Of a stretch of 34,270 nt of DNA, positions 1 to 7,905 are shown piece by piece (the first letter of the stretch is position 1; every line of letters starts with the position of its first letter). A program made the translations under genes and the position numbers. The notes beneath the pieces are model-generated. The model ran no database searches and was not told the origin of the DNA. It saw only the letters and a list, made by a program, of their open reading frames with translations. Origin of the DNA: an uncultured Prevotella sp. (GTDB lineage Bacteria > Bacteroidota > Bacteroidia > Bacteroidales > Bacteroidaceae); the NCBI GenBank assembly GCA_946624005.1, contig CAMORS010000022.1, positions 1 through 34,270 of the forward strand. The letters run 5' to 3'.

Positions 1-215
1 AGGTCGTCGCAAAAGAATTGTTGGAGAAGATAAAGGCCCAACTGGCCACGATGGACCATCCGTTCGACAAGCAGGAAACGCGGGCATCTATCATCATCAC
101 CATCCGCGACATCCTATGGAAGGAACTCCCAGAGAGCTATTCCGACGAAAGCATCAACTACTACCGCGATGCTGTGTATAACTACGTCAGCCAACACTAT
201 GGTAGTGTGGCATAA
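1..215 (+). CDS. hsdR: Type I restriction enzyme R subunit, C-terminal end (partial)
   Basis: Only the last 70 or so codons are present; the frame is open from the window edge to the TAA at 213-215. The tail (ETRASIIITIRDILWKELPE, then a YRDAVYNYV-like end) resembles the C-terminal helical region of HsdR-type DEAD-box restriction subunits, where a 'DKQET.A.I...IRD.LW.ELPE.Y' pattern is familiar. HsdR supplies the translocation and cleavage activity of a type I restriction-modification complex. The ATPase and nuclease motifs lie outside the window, so the call rests on tail similarity from memory. Another helicase-like protein with the same tail is possible. It runs convergently towards the truncated zinc-ribbon copy. 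Confidence 0.55.
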   Translation, partial: VVAKELLEKIKAQLATMDHPFDKQETRASIIITIRDILWKELPESYSDESINYYRDAVYNYVSQHYGSVA

Positions 216-235
216 GAGATGAGGAACTTTCTGGC

Positions 236-454
236 ATCTCAGGTCCAGAACTCTTTTTCGCCGGTGTATTCCATCTGGCCCTGACACCGGGGGCAGGTAT
301 GCTTGTCCCAGAGGTGAATCCTGTCGCTGCCACATTGAAGACACAGACGGCCCACCTCGCTCCTGTAAGAGGGTGCCACATCGGCGATGATGCCGCCCAC
401 GACGATGTTCTGAACCGTATGGCAGTCGGGACACGACATCGCCACGATCTGCTG
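236..454 (-). pseudogene. Truncated 3' copy of the zinc-ribbon gene
   Basis: This 219-nt block is a direct repeat of 1553-1771, which lies in the intact zinc-ribbon gene at 1556-1849; the two align without a gap. It keeps the C-terminal 60-odd codons with three of the four CxxC pairs and the terminal EKEFWT, but lacks the first CADC pair and the normal start. By my count 323-454 is identical to the other copy, while 236-322 has about 13 mismatches, several of which change residues but spare the cysteines. An internal ATG at 445 could start a 68-aa product, but I see no promoter. I read it as a gene fragment left by recombination. Confidence 0.75.
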
Positions 455-493
455 ACTTCATCATATTCTGTGCCATCAAATATATCAGTGTAG

Positions 494-775
494 AAGATAC
501 TCGGCGGCAGGATAGGAATGATGTTCTATGATGAGAACACACTCTACTTCGAGACTGCAAAGACCGACAATCTGCGTGAACCGGGCTTCTCGAAAGACGG
601 CTACAACTTTGAGCAAAAACGCGATAGTGGTGAACGGCTATCGCCGGAATACACACGCAAATTTCAAAATTTAAATCAGATGCAAGCCTTGCATACAAGA
701 AGATTCAGCACTCTCCTCGTACTTTACTTCTCCCTTGGTGTATACAATTGTGGTACATGTTTCAGGAAATCCTGA
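494..775 (+). pseudogene. Unrecognised coding-like remnant
   Basis: The + frame is open from 494 to 775. From the ATG at 518 it reads as an 85-aa peptide rich in charged and aromatic residues (for example YDENTLYFETAKTDN). Codons up to about 690 favour C or G at the third position, like the real genes here. The final part overlaps the 3' end of the DUF6169-like gene on the other strand and looks non-coding. No promoter motif precedes it and I recognise no family. It may be a fragment of a gene broken when this cassette formed, or a small real gene. Confidence 0.25.
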
Positions 776-1230
776 TAGTATGAGAGAATCATATCGTGCA
801 ACGGATGATCGTGACGCATAAGAATGCCTGCATAGTAGTTAACCTTCTTGAAAGTGACAGAATCGCTGTAGAGGGTCATTTCATGGCTACGGGCATAATC
901 GTAGAACCAAAGATGGTAGAGACGGTCACGTGCAGCCTGACGATGGTCAGTGGAGTCACATATATAGAGCATGACTGTAGGCTCCTGACTGAAGAACTCT
1001 TCCAAAATAACAGTCACCACATCAAGAATCTTGGAATCATATGAACCATGTTCGTGCTCACTATTGTCTATGAAGAAATGATAGGCACCATCATCCATGA
1101 AGATGGTGTCTTTATAAAAGCCTACTGTATAATGAATATTTTGATCGGTTACGAAACGAAAAGTATACTCACCCAACTGACTTAACTTGTAGGGTGAGCG
1201 CTGGTTTAGTATGTCTGCAGAAAGTGTCAT
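724..1230 (-). CDS. DUF6169-like protein
   Basis: 168 aa, cytosolic by appearance, with no signal peptide or membrane segment. The N-terminal half reads as beta-rich (GEYTFRFVTDQNIHYTVGFY), and the C-terminal half contains VMLYICDSTDHRQAARDRLY and a FYDYARSHEM segment. This layout matches my memory of the Bacteroidota family DUF6169, whose function is unknown; the family name is tentative. Its ATG overlaps the TGA of the 43-aa ORF upstream (TCAT at 1227-1230 on +), so the two are probably translationally coupled. The pair sits beside a restriction gene between the two zinc-ribbon copies, which suggests an accessory cassette. Confidence 0.6.
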   Translation of the reverse strand: MTLSADILNQRSPYKLSQLGEYTFRFVTDQNIHYTVGFYKDTIFMDDGAYHFFIDNSEHEHGSYDSKILDVVTVILEEFFSQEPTVMLYICDSTDHRQAARDRLYHLWFYDYARSHEMTLYSDSVTFKKVNYYAGILMRHDHPLHDMILSYYQDFLKHVPQLYTPREK

Positions 1231-1358
1231 TGTGCAATCTGCGCCTCCTGCTCACGTACTTGTTCGCGCCATTTTTCACGAGCATCTATCATCTGCTGGA
1301 AAGCTTCAGCATACTGCTCGGGGCTGTCGTAGCGTTTGAATTTGTTCTGCTCCATCAT
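1227..1358 (-). CDS. 43-aa small protein coupled to the DUF6169-like gene
   Basis: ATG ATG at 1358/1355, 43 codons, and a TGA that overlaps the next ATG as ATGA. The peptide starts MMEQNKFKRYDSPEQYAEAF and continues as one charged, probably helical segment rich in Q, E and R. A good -7 element (TATCTTTG, minus, 1390-1383) lies about 25 nt upstream, so this ORF is the first cistron. The small-then-larger coupled arrangement resembles many toxin-antitoxin or accessory pairs, but nothing in the sequence proves such a role. The second ATG at 1355 is an equally possible start. Confidence 0.55.
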   Translation of the reverse strand: MMEQNKFKRYDSPEQYAEAFQQMIDAREKWREQVREQEAQIAQ

Positions 1359-1382
1359 TCGTGTAATTGATATTCTCGGCTG

Positions 1383-1390
1383 CAAAGATA
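1383..1390 (-). promoter_or_regulatory. -7 promoter element for the 43-aa ORF / DUF6169-like pair
   Basis: TATCTTTG on the minus strand fits the Bacteroidota -7 consensus TAnnTTTG. The AT-rich DNA upstream could hold a weak -33 element. Confidence 0.6.
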
Positions 1391-1432
1391 CAAAAAGTTT
1401 TGGAAAGTTATACGCATTTACAACTTTTTTTA

Positions 1433-1440
1433 TACCTTTG
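1433..1440 (+). promoter_or_regulatory. Possible + strand -7 element without an obvious gene
   Basis: TACCTTTG on the + strand, 43 bp from the minus-strand element at 1383-1390. Downstream there is only the palindrome at 1509-1538 and the antisense side of the zinc-ribbon gene. Confidence 0.3.
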
Positions 1441-1508
1441 CATTCAGATTGAATAATAGTTCGTCTTCATGGTGACTATTATGGGTTCAAGCGTGAATCT
1501 TCTTTCCC

Positions 1509-1538
1509 GCTCGGTCGGATTTGCAAATCCGACCGAGC
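1509..1538. repeat. Perfect 30-nt palindrome (REP-like)
   Basis: The arms GCTCGGTCGGAT and ATCCGACCGAGC surround a TTGCAA centre. It lies 15 nt past the end of the zinc-ribbon repeat. The ATTTGCAAAT centre resembles the palindromes at 25511-25623, so it is probably one of a dispersed family; it could also act as a terminator stem for the leftward operon. Confidence 0.65.
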
Positions 1539-1555
1539 AGGGTTATACCTATATC

Positions 1556-1849
1556 TCAGGTCCAGAACTCCTTTTCGCCGGTGTATTGCATCTGGCCTTG
1601 ACACTTTGGGCAGGTCTTCATGTCCCAGACACGAATCCGGTCGCTGCCACATTGAAGACACAGACGGCCCACCTCGCTCCTGTAAGAGGGTGCCACATCG
1701 GCGATGATGCCGCCCACGACGATGTTCTGAACCGTATGGCAGTCGGGACACGACATCGCCACGATCTGCTGTCGGAACAAGCCACGCCCCTCATATACAT
1801 CGGCCTCGTAACGGCAGTCTGCGCAACGGTATTTCTTCTTCCAAGCCAT
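1556..1849 (-). CDS. Small four-CxxC zinc-ribbon protein
   Basis: 97 aa, starting MAWKKKYRCADCRYEADVYE at 1849. Four CxxC pairs (CADC, CPDC, CLQC, CPKC) suggest two zinc ribbons; the protein has no enzymatic domain. The start lies 11 nt after the stop of the GNAT gene, so it is the last gene of the leftward DUF2284-sbcD-sbcC-GNAT operon. An upstream in-frame extension to 1924 would overlap the GNAT gene and is unlikely. The function is unknown; nucleic-acid or partner-protein binding is only a guess. A truncated paralogue lies at 236-454. Confidence 0.8.
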   Translation of the reverse strand: MAWKKKYRCADCRYEADVYEGRGLFRQQIVAMSCPDCHTVQNIVVGGIIADVAPSYRSEVGRLCLQCGSDRIRVWDMKTCPKCQGQMQYTGEKEFWT

Positions 1850-1860
1850 GAAAGGACGCG

Positions 1861-2388
1861 TTAACAATCGATACGCTGATAAGCCAACCGCTCGTCGCCA
1901 TTGGCAAGATGGATGATGCCGCAATAGGTGAAGCCGTGGTGCAGGATGACGTGCTGCATGATGTGGTTGTCACGATGTGTGTCGATGCGGATATTCCGGT
2001 CGTGACGGAAGCAGAAGTCGATGACGGTGCGGAAGATGCCATGCGCCTCGGGGACGCTTGCAATACGGTGGACGACATGATAGGGCTGCTCATCGTCGAG
2101 CCACTGTCCACCCTCTATCTCGGCGTAGGTGGGTTCAGGCGAAGGCAGGAAGGCGAAGTAAGCCACAATCGTGCCATCGTCGACAACCACAAAGGCGCCA
2201 CCCTTTTCAATGTCACTTCTGACGACCTCTAACGAGGGGTAGCCATCTGCCCACTGGTTGGCATTGCCAGCAGCGCGCATGATGGCCTTGGCGGCAGAAA
2301 ATATCTCTAAGATGCTGTCGCCGTCGGCTGGCAATACTGCCTTGCGGACAATGCGACCTGAGGGTTGTTGGGTTGTTTGGGAAGTCAT
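1861..2388 (-). CDS. GNAT-family N-acetyltransferase
   Basis: 175 aa. After an N-terminal tail (to about residue 13) it follows the GNAT pattern: an early helix with IMRAAGNANQW, a strand GGAFVVVDDGTIVAYFAF, a VVHRIASVPEAHGIFRTVID segment at the acetyl-CoA-binding turn, and a C-terminal strand MQHVILHHGFTYCGII. The family transfers an acetyl group from acetyl-CoA to an amine; the substrate cannot be read from sequence. It lies 13 nt downstream of sbcC and 11 nt upstream of the zinc-ribbon gene, so all are probably cotranscribed. The pyrophosphate-loop motif is degenerate but recognisable. Confidence 0.8.
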   Translation of the reverse strand: MTSQTTQQPSGRIVRKAVLPADGDSILEIFSAAKAIMRAAGNANQWADGYPSLEVVRSDIEKGGAFVVVDDGTIVAYFAFLPSPEPTYAEIEGGQWLDDEQPYHVVHRIASVPEAHGIFRTVIDFCFRHDRNIRIDTHRDNHIMQHVILHHGFTYCGIIHLANGDERLAYQRIDC

Positions 2389-2401
2389 ACAGAAAAAGAG
2401 A

Positions 2402-5400
2402 TTAAAATGTTGAAAACGAATTGTTCACCTCGACGAGACTGCGTCCCTCGCCTTTCTTGACCACCTGTATCTTCACGGGGATGCGCTCGTCGAGTTCTTC
2501 GCGGTGAGAGATGATGCCCACCCGTCGGTTGGTCTGTCCAGCTATCTCCTGAAGTTTCTCGAGTGTCGACATCACGGAGTCGAGACTCTTCTCGTCGAGT
2601 GTGCCGAAGCCCTCGTCGATGAAGAGGATGTTGACGTTCATGTCGGGCCTGTTGAGCGACGAGAGGGCCAGCGAGAGGGCCAGCGAGATCATGAAGCGTT
2701 CGCCTCCGGAGAGGACGGTGACGCTGCGCACCTGATTCTTGTTGTAGGCATCGAGTACGAGGATGCTCAGCTGCTCGTTGTCCTCGCTGCATGTAAGGCT
2801 GTAGCGGTCTGTTATCTGCCGCAGATAGATGTTGGCATTGTTCAGCAGCGGACGGAGGATATAGGTCTGCACAAGGGTGCGGAACCTCGTTCCGCCGAAG
2901 ATGCGGTTGAGCTTGTCCCATCGGACAAAGCGTTGCTTGGCTTCCGCGAGCTGCCCTTCTATCTCGCGCAGTCGCAGGATGTTAGCCTGATGCGTCGTCA
3001 GTCGGTTCTCCGTCTGTGCCATCCTCGCGAGCAGCTCGTCGCGCTGGGTGCTGATGCCAGTCTTCTCACCGAGCAACTGTTGCGGGTCGGGCAGTTGCGA
3101 GAGGTCGTCAAGGGCGAGTGCTTTCAAGGCGCTGTCTATCTGTCGTTGCGCGTCGCTGATGGCATCGTTGCGCGACTTCAGCTGAGAGTCGGTCGTCGTG
3201 ACAAACTGCCGGGCTATGCTCACCTCTTCTTCCTGTGCCGACAGCGTGATGAGCGTCTGTTCAGTCTTTCCCGTCGAGCGGTAGTATTGCTGCAGCTGCT
3301 CAGTGGCTGTGCTGACGGCAGCCCTGCTGTCAAGAATCTTCCCTGTAAGTGTTTTCACTTGTCCCAAGAGCGATGTCCATTCGATCGTGATTTTTTCCGG
3401 TGAGCGGGAAGCGGGAACCGTGGAGCGAGAAATGTTCTCGGGCGAGTTCATCATGATTTCCGGGAGCGAGGACTGATAGCTCTGGCGGATGGTTTCCTGC
3501 ATTTGCGAGAGAGAGTCTGTCAGGGTCTTCATGCTGTTGTACGAAGACTGTTGGCTGTTGAGCAGTTGCTGGTGTTGCTGATATTCCTGTGCATCGGCCT
3601 TCAGCTGTTGCCGCGTCGTTTCCGTGTGTTTCAGCCAGTCGGCATCGTAGGCAGCCAGCAGGGAGTCGATCTCAGTCTTCAGCTTCATGCCGTCGCTGAG
3701 CAGTTGCTGATGCTCCCGGGTCAACCGCGCGATGTTTTCGGCATTCGTCTTCACAGCGTTCTCTGCCTTCGCCTTCGTCTTCTCGGCCTCCACCTTCGCA
3801 TCGTTGAGCGGCTTCTTCTCCGTCTCCAGCTTGTTGATGTCGCTCTGCAGCCTTTCAGCCTCCTGGAGGGAGGATTTCAGCTTTGTGATGTCAGCCTCGG
3901 CAGCTGTCAGGGCTTTCTCTATCTGCGGGATGAGCGGTTCCTGTGTTTGCATCCCGACGAGCGAGGCCTGGGCTTCCAGCTGTTGCCCATCAGCGGTGTT
4001 TTTCTTTTCGGCCTTGGCGAGTTGTTGCTGTTTGTTCCTCAGTGCTCCGTCGAACATGGCGTAAGCTTCTTTCGAGTCGTCGCGCTGTTTCGTCGCTATC
4101 TTGAGTGCTTCATGCGCCTGTCGTTGTTCTTCCTCAAGCGGAGTGATGACGCCAGCGAAATCGTCGTCGAGATGGTCGTGGTCGATGCTTCTGCCGCAGA
4201 GCGGACAGGTCTCGGTATGCTCGTCCCTCAGTCGATGGCGCAGGTTGACGATAGTGTCGTTGACGCTCATCCTCATCGTGTTGAGTCGTTTGTCGGCTTT
4301 CTCGGCCTCCGCCTTTCGTGCTTGGTAATCGGCATCCGCTTTCTCGTAGGTCGCTTTGAGCTGTTGCCGTCGGGCTTCTTCGCGTTGCATCTCGTCGCGC
4401 AGAGCATCGGCATCCTTCCGGTTCGACAGCAGCGTGTCGTAGGTCTTCCGCAGTTCTTCTACCTTGTGTTTGTAGGCCTCCTTCGCGCTGAGTGCTTCGC
4501 TGATGGTTTGCGGGCGGAGCGCTTCGCGTTGCTGTCGCAGGCGGTCGATGACCGTTTCCTTCGCCCTGACGGCCATGTCGGCCTTGTCGGCTTTCGCCTT
4601 AGCAGCCTCCTCAGCCTTGCAGAGCGTTGCCGTGGTGTTCCGTTCCTGCCCGAGGAGCTGCTCTTTCTGCTGCGCATTCCGGAGGTTGACCAGATATTGG
4701 TCTATCTTCACATCTGCTTCTCCCGCTTTAGCGAAGAGGCCCTCATGCGGCTTGCGCTTTTCGAGCCATTGACGATTCAGGAGCATTGCGTCGTACAGCG
4801 ACGTTGCCGCTGTTTGTCGCTGGGCCATATCGGCAGAGAGCATCCCGAAGTCGTCGTACAACGAACGGAGCTCTCGCTCTGCCTGTTGCCCCTCGCCCTT
4901 TGCCTTCTGCAGCAGGGCGAGCAGCTGGCGCTGCTGCGTAGAGGCATCCCAGTCGGTGCAGAGTGCCTTGCTCTGCCGATACTTCTCGTCGGCCACTACT
5001 TTGAGCAACTGTTCCTGCTGCCGTCGTGCCTCCTGCTGCACCTGTATGTTCTGCATCGCGAGGCCCACCTGCTTCAGTCTGTCGTCGAGTGCCTGTATCT
5101 GTCTGTCGAGTGCAGCCTTCTGCTGTTTGCCTTCCGACAGTTCCTTCGTCAGCTGTTCCACCTCTTCGTCGCTCAGCGTATGAGGCTTCTCGGTGTCGTA
5201 GATGGTCTGGATATTGTCCTGCTGCTTCTTTGCCTTGCTCCACAGACTACTGATAGCCTCACCATAGGCAGAGAAGAGTTGGGTGTTGGTGAGCTGTTCG
5301 AGAATCGCCTCGCGTTCCTTCTTGTCGCCCGTCAGGAAGTTGGCAAACTGCCCCTGGGCGAGCATCGCCATGCGTCCGAACTGCTGGAAGTCGAGTCCTA

Positions 5401-5902
5401 CGGCTTGCAGGATGGTCTGCTCCACGCTGTCCTTCGTCCAGTCGGCATTGTCGGTCCTTATCTCCCATATCGGCCGACGGTGCTTCATCGGTCGGATGCC
5501 CGTTGTCTTGTCTTTCGTTCCTAATTTCATGCCCAGCTTGAGGCGAGCATGATACGTCCTGCCGTCGTTGCCCTCGAAGACCACCTCGCTGTAGCTCTCG
5601 TCCTTGTCGGAGATGCCCAGCCGCGTGTACTGCTCGATGCTGGCCACGCGGAGCTGTTCGCCCTCTGCATCGGTATAGTCGTTTTTAGAGGCATTGGCCA
5701 CGTCGGCGATGCGGGGTGTCTTTTTGTAGAGCGCCATTGCTATGCTGTCGAGGATGACCGACTTCCCCGCCCCGGTGTCGCCCGAGATGAGGAAGATGGA
5801 GGCCGCATCGCCCGTGAGCCCATCGGTCAGGTCGTTGTCGAAGTCGATGTCGGCCCGTTCTATCGATGCTATATTCCGGATATGTAGTTCTTTCAGTTTC
5901 AT
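2402..5902 (-). CDS. sbcC: Exonuclease SbcC, ATPase subunit of SbcCD (Rad50-like)
   Basis: 1166 aa, the usual size for SbcC. Walker A is GDTGAGKS at residues 41-48. Long Q/E/A/K-rich coiled coils follow, interrupted at the middle by the zinc-hook CPLC (about 566-569). The C-terminal lobe carries the ABC signature LSGGER (about 1064) and Walker B ILFIDEGFGTLD (about 1092). With SbcD it forms the ATP-dependent nuclease that opens hairpins and palindromes at replication forks. Its ATG overlaps the sbcD stop as ATGA (5899-5902), indicating translational coupling. This matters locally, because the window is rich in palindromes that such an enzyme attacks. Confidence 0.97.
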   Translation of the reverse strand: MKLKELHIRNIASIERADIDFDNDLTDGLTGDAASIFLISGDTGAGKSVILDSIAMALYKKTPRIADVANASKNDYTDAEGEQLRVASIEQYTRLGISDKDESYSEVVFEGNDGRTYHARLKLGMKLGTKDKTTGIRPMKHRRPIWEIRTDNADWTKDSVEQTILQAVGLDFQQFGRMAMLAQGQFANFLTGDKKEREAILEQLTNTQLFSAYGEAISSLWSKAKKQQDNIQTIYDTEKPHTLSDEEVEQLTKELSEGKQQKAALDRQIQALDDRLKQVGLAMQNIQVQQEARRQQEQLLKVVADEKYRQSKALCTDWDASTQQRQLLALLQKAKGEGQQAERELRSLYDDFGMLSADMAQRQTAATSLYDAMLLNRQWLEKRKPHEGLFAKAGEADVKIDQYLVNLRNAQQKEQLLGQERNTTATLCKAEEAAKAKADKADMAVRAKETVIDRLRQQREALRPQTISEALSAKEAYKHKVEELRKTYDTLLSNRKDADALRDEMQREEARRQQLKATYEKADADYQARKAEAEKADKRLNTMRMSVNDTIVNLRHRLRDEHTETCPLCGRSIDHDHLDDDFAGVITPLEEEQRQAHEALKIATKQRDDSKEAYAMFDGALRNKQQQLAKAEKKNTADGQQLEAQASLVGMQTQEPLIPQIEKALTAAEADITKLKSSLQEAERLQSDINKLETEKKPLNDAKVEAEKTKAKAENAVKTNAENIARLTREHQQLLSDGMKLKTEIDSLLAAYDADWLKHTETTRQQLKADAQEYQQHQQLLNSQQSSYNSMKTLTDSLSQMQETIRQSYQSSLPEIMMNSPENISRSTVPASRSPEKITIEWTSLLGQVKTLTGKILDSRAAVSTATEQLQQYYRSTGKTEQTLITLSAQEEEVSIARQFVTTTDSQLKSRNDAISDAQRQIDSALKALALDDLSQLPDPQQLLGEKTGISTQRDELLARMAQTENRLTTHQANILRLREIEGQLAEAKQRFVRWDKLNRIFGGTRFRTLVQTYILRPLLNNANIYLRQITDRYSLTCSEDNEQLSILVLDAYNKNQVRSVTVLSGGERFMISLALSLALSSLNRPDMNVNILFIDEGFGTLDEKSLDSVMSTLEKLQEIAGQTNRRVGIISHREELDERIPVKIQVVKKGEGRSLVEVNNSFSTF

Positions 5903-7209
5903 GGTTCAGCGTCATTGCGTGTTTGTTGGTTGTCTATCGAGGCAGCGCGGTTGGATGCAGGGCGTTTCGCCTCTTTCTCTTCGCGCAGCAGGAGCATCTC
6001 CGCCTTCACCTCTTCGAAGGCTTGTCGCACATCATCCAGGTCGAGTCCGGGATACTGGTCCTGCGTGCGTTCTACGAACATCATGGGGTCGGTCATCTGT
6101 TGCAGTTCGGCCACTTCGAACACCAGCTCTTCTTTCCGTGCCTCGCTCGTCTCGGTGGCACCCGTCCAGAGCATCTTCGGGTTGTAGCGCCATTCGTCGT
6201 CGTAGGGCAGCAGGGCGTCGTAGACCATCTGGTCGAAGTTGGAGGGCAGGTCGGCCCGAACGTCAAAACAGAAGCGGATATAGCCCCTTTCGCCCTTGCT
6301 GACGAAGTCGCGCAGGGCCTCAATGGCCTCGTCGGCCAAGGTAAAGGAAGAGCCGTCAGTAGGCAGCACATAGAAGTGGCGCAGCTCGTCGATGCGTCTC
6401 TGCCGGATGGTCACCTGTCCGCCGTGGCGGTCTATCTCCACGACGCTGACCGTATGCGGATAGGCCTCGTCGCAACTGACGTGTAGCGCACTGCCCGAAT
6501 ACCTGACAACGGGTGTCTGATGGCAGCTCGCCGACCGGTAGTCGGCATCCTCGGGATGACCCAAGGTCTGCGGTTTGTGGATATGTCCAAGGGCGAGATA
6601 GTCGTAGCCATGGCCCATCGCAGCCGGGTCGAGCGTCTTCAGTGTGCCGATGTCGAAATGATGTCCTGCCGGGTCGAGGCCTGTCACGGCCTGATGAGCC
6701 ATCATCACGACGGGCAGCTGGTGGGTGTTCTCTTGCGCAACATAGTCAAGAACAGATTGCACGATATCGCGGCGGTCGCCCGCCATATAGGGCAGAGCCA
6801 CGACATATCCGCTGTCAAGACGAACCACGAACGACTCCTGCCAGCCGTCCGCTCTGTCAAGACTGTCAACGGCAGGTGGCGATCCCACCAGATGGGCATT
6901 GGCCAACTGCCACACGGCACTGTCGGCCTGGATTCGCGAGGCTGAGTCGTGATTGCCAGCGGTGATGACGATGTGCATCTGCGGACACTGGCGATGCAGA
7001 TGGACGAAATAGTCGGTGAAGCGCTTCTTCACCGTCGCCGACGGTTGCTGGATGTCGAAGACATCGCCGCTGACGAGCAGTGCATCGGGGCTTTCCTCCT
7101 TGCACCATTGCTCCAGCTGACGGAAGAAGTGGCGGTGTTCGTCGCTTCGGTCGTAGTTCTGATAGATGATCTGCCCTAAGTGCAGATCGGAGGTATGTAG
7201 TATCTTCAT
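5899..7209 (-). CDS. sbcD: Exonuclease SbcD, nuclease subunit of SbcCD (Mre11-like)
   Basis: 436 aa. The calcineurin-like phosphoesterase motifs appear in order: DLHLG (residues 8-12), GDVFD, GNHDSASR, MMAHQAVTG and ALGHIHKP. Together they build the two-metal Mre11/SbcD active site. The C-terminal half (YIRFCFDVRADLP and following) matches the DNA-binding cap. It provides the nuclease activity of SbcCD. The start at 7209 lies 6 nt after the DUF2284 stop, and the end overlaps sbcC by four bases, so the genes form one operon. No key residue appears to be missing. Confidence 0.96.
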   Translation of the reverse strand: MKILHTSDLHLGQIIYQNYDRSDEHRHFFRQLEQWCKEESPDALLVSGDVFDIQQPSATVKKRFTDYFVHLHRQCPQMHIVITAGNHDSASRIQADSAVWQLANAHLVGSPPAVDSLDRADGWQESFVVRLDSGYVVALPYMAGDRRDIVQSVLDYVAQENTHQLPVVMMAHQAVTGLDPAGHHFDIGTLKTLDPAAMGHGYDYLALGHIHKPQTLGHPEDADYRSASCHQTPVVRYSGSALHVSCDEAYPHTVSVVEIDRHGGQVTIRQRRIDELRHFYVLPTDGSSFTLADEAIEALRDFVSKGERGYIRFCFDVRADLPSNFDQMVYDALLPYDDEWRYNPKMLWTGATETSEARKEELVFEVAELQQMTDPMMFVERTQDQYPGLDLDDVRQAFEEVKAEMLLLREEKEAKRPASNRAASIDNQQTRNDAEP

Positions 7210-7215
7210 GGGTCG

Positions 7216-7761
7216 TTAGCTTTTCGTCGAGTAGAAGAGTCCGCACACAAGGGTGAGATATTCGGGCAGGCGACCGTCGTGGCTCCACTTGATGTCAAGT
7301 CCCAGCAGACGGCGTGCCGTCTTGCCGATGTCGAAACCGATGGCTTCCAGCGATGGCCGCACCTTCTCTGGGTGGCGACACGGCAGTCCCTCGATGCGGG
7401 CACAGGGTGCTCCTCCGCAATAGGGACACGCGCCGACGAAGCCGAAAGCTCTTCCGGCCAGCTCTTGCTCCAGGTCGAGCAGCTCGTCGTTGAGCGTCCT
7501 GACGACGGGTTCCATCAGTTCGTTGGCAGCCAGAAGGGGCAGCAGAGGGTCGTCGGGAACAATCTTCACACCAATGATGCGCACCCTCGAAAAACCGCTG
7601 ATCATCTTCAGAGGGTCGTCGGCGAAGGGTGGACAGCCGTGGCGCCGGCCGTAGTTGCCACACTGTCGGCAGTAGCCGACGAAGCGTTCGGCATCGCGGA
7701 ACCCCTCGATATAGGCCTCGGCACTCATCTCGGCGGTGTATCTTTCTGTCGTATAGCCCAT
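7216..7761 (-). CDS. DUF2284 putative metal-binding protein
   Basis: 181 aa from the ATG at 7761 (MGYTTERYTAEMSAEAYIEG). The cysteines are arranged as CRQCGNYGRRHGCPP near residue 30 and ACPYCGGAPCARIEGLPCRHP around 110-130, which is the DUF2284 pattern of a cysteine-rich, probably iron-sulfur or zinc-binding protein. The family function is not established. I reject the longer in-frame start at 7797 because the -7 element at 7785-7792 would place that codon upstream of the transcription start. It is the first gene of the operon with sbcDC, an association not explained by a known pathway. Confidence 0.85.
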   Translation of the reverse strand: MGYTTERYTAEMSAEAYIEGFRDAERFVGYCRQCGNYGRRHGCPPFADDPLKMISGFSRVRIIGVKIVPDDPLLPLLAANELMEPVVRTLNDELLDLEQELAGRAFGFVGACPYCGGAPCARIEGLPCRHPEKVRPSLEAIGFDIGKTARRLLGLDIKWSHDGRLPEYLTLVCGLFYSTKS

Positions 7762-7784
7762 CTCTCTCTTCTTACTTGTGGGGG

Positions 7785-7792
7785 CAAAGTTA
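7785..7792 (-). promoter_or_regulatory. -7 promoter element of the DUF2284-sbcDC operon
   Basis: TAACTTTG on the minus strand, about 24 nt upstream of the ATG at 7761. Its position decides the DUF2284 start. Confidence 0.7.
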
Positions 7793-7877
7793 CACATTTT
7801 TTTCGATTACGCACCTATTCTTCAAAGAAAACAGCCTATTTATATCCTTTTTTCTTGGTCGTTTGAAGGCTATTTCG

Positions 7878-7885
7878 TATATTTG
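7878..7885 (+). promoter_or_regulatory. -7 promoter element of the carboxypeptidase-regulatory-domain gene
   Basis: TATATTTG, 20 nt before the ATG at 7906; T-rich DNA with TTG lies 20 or so bases upstream as a possible -33 element. Confidence 0.65.
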
Positions 7886-7905
7886 CACTGGAATAACAAA
7901 CTGGC

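Noticed and set aside
1469..1864. 131-codon + ORF near the orphan -7 element
   Set aside because: It reads through the palindrome and the antisense of the zinc-ribbon gene; no domain signal.
3503..5524. 673-codon open frame on + opposite sbcC
   Set aside because: It lies wholly antisense to sbcC. The composition (Leu/Val/Arg runs) is that expected from the complement of a GC-rich gene, and there is no promoter.
7762..7797. Longer DUF2284 start at 7797
   Set aside because: The promoter's -7 element lies inside this extension, so it would not be transcribed.
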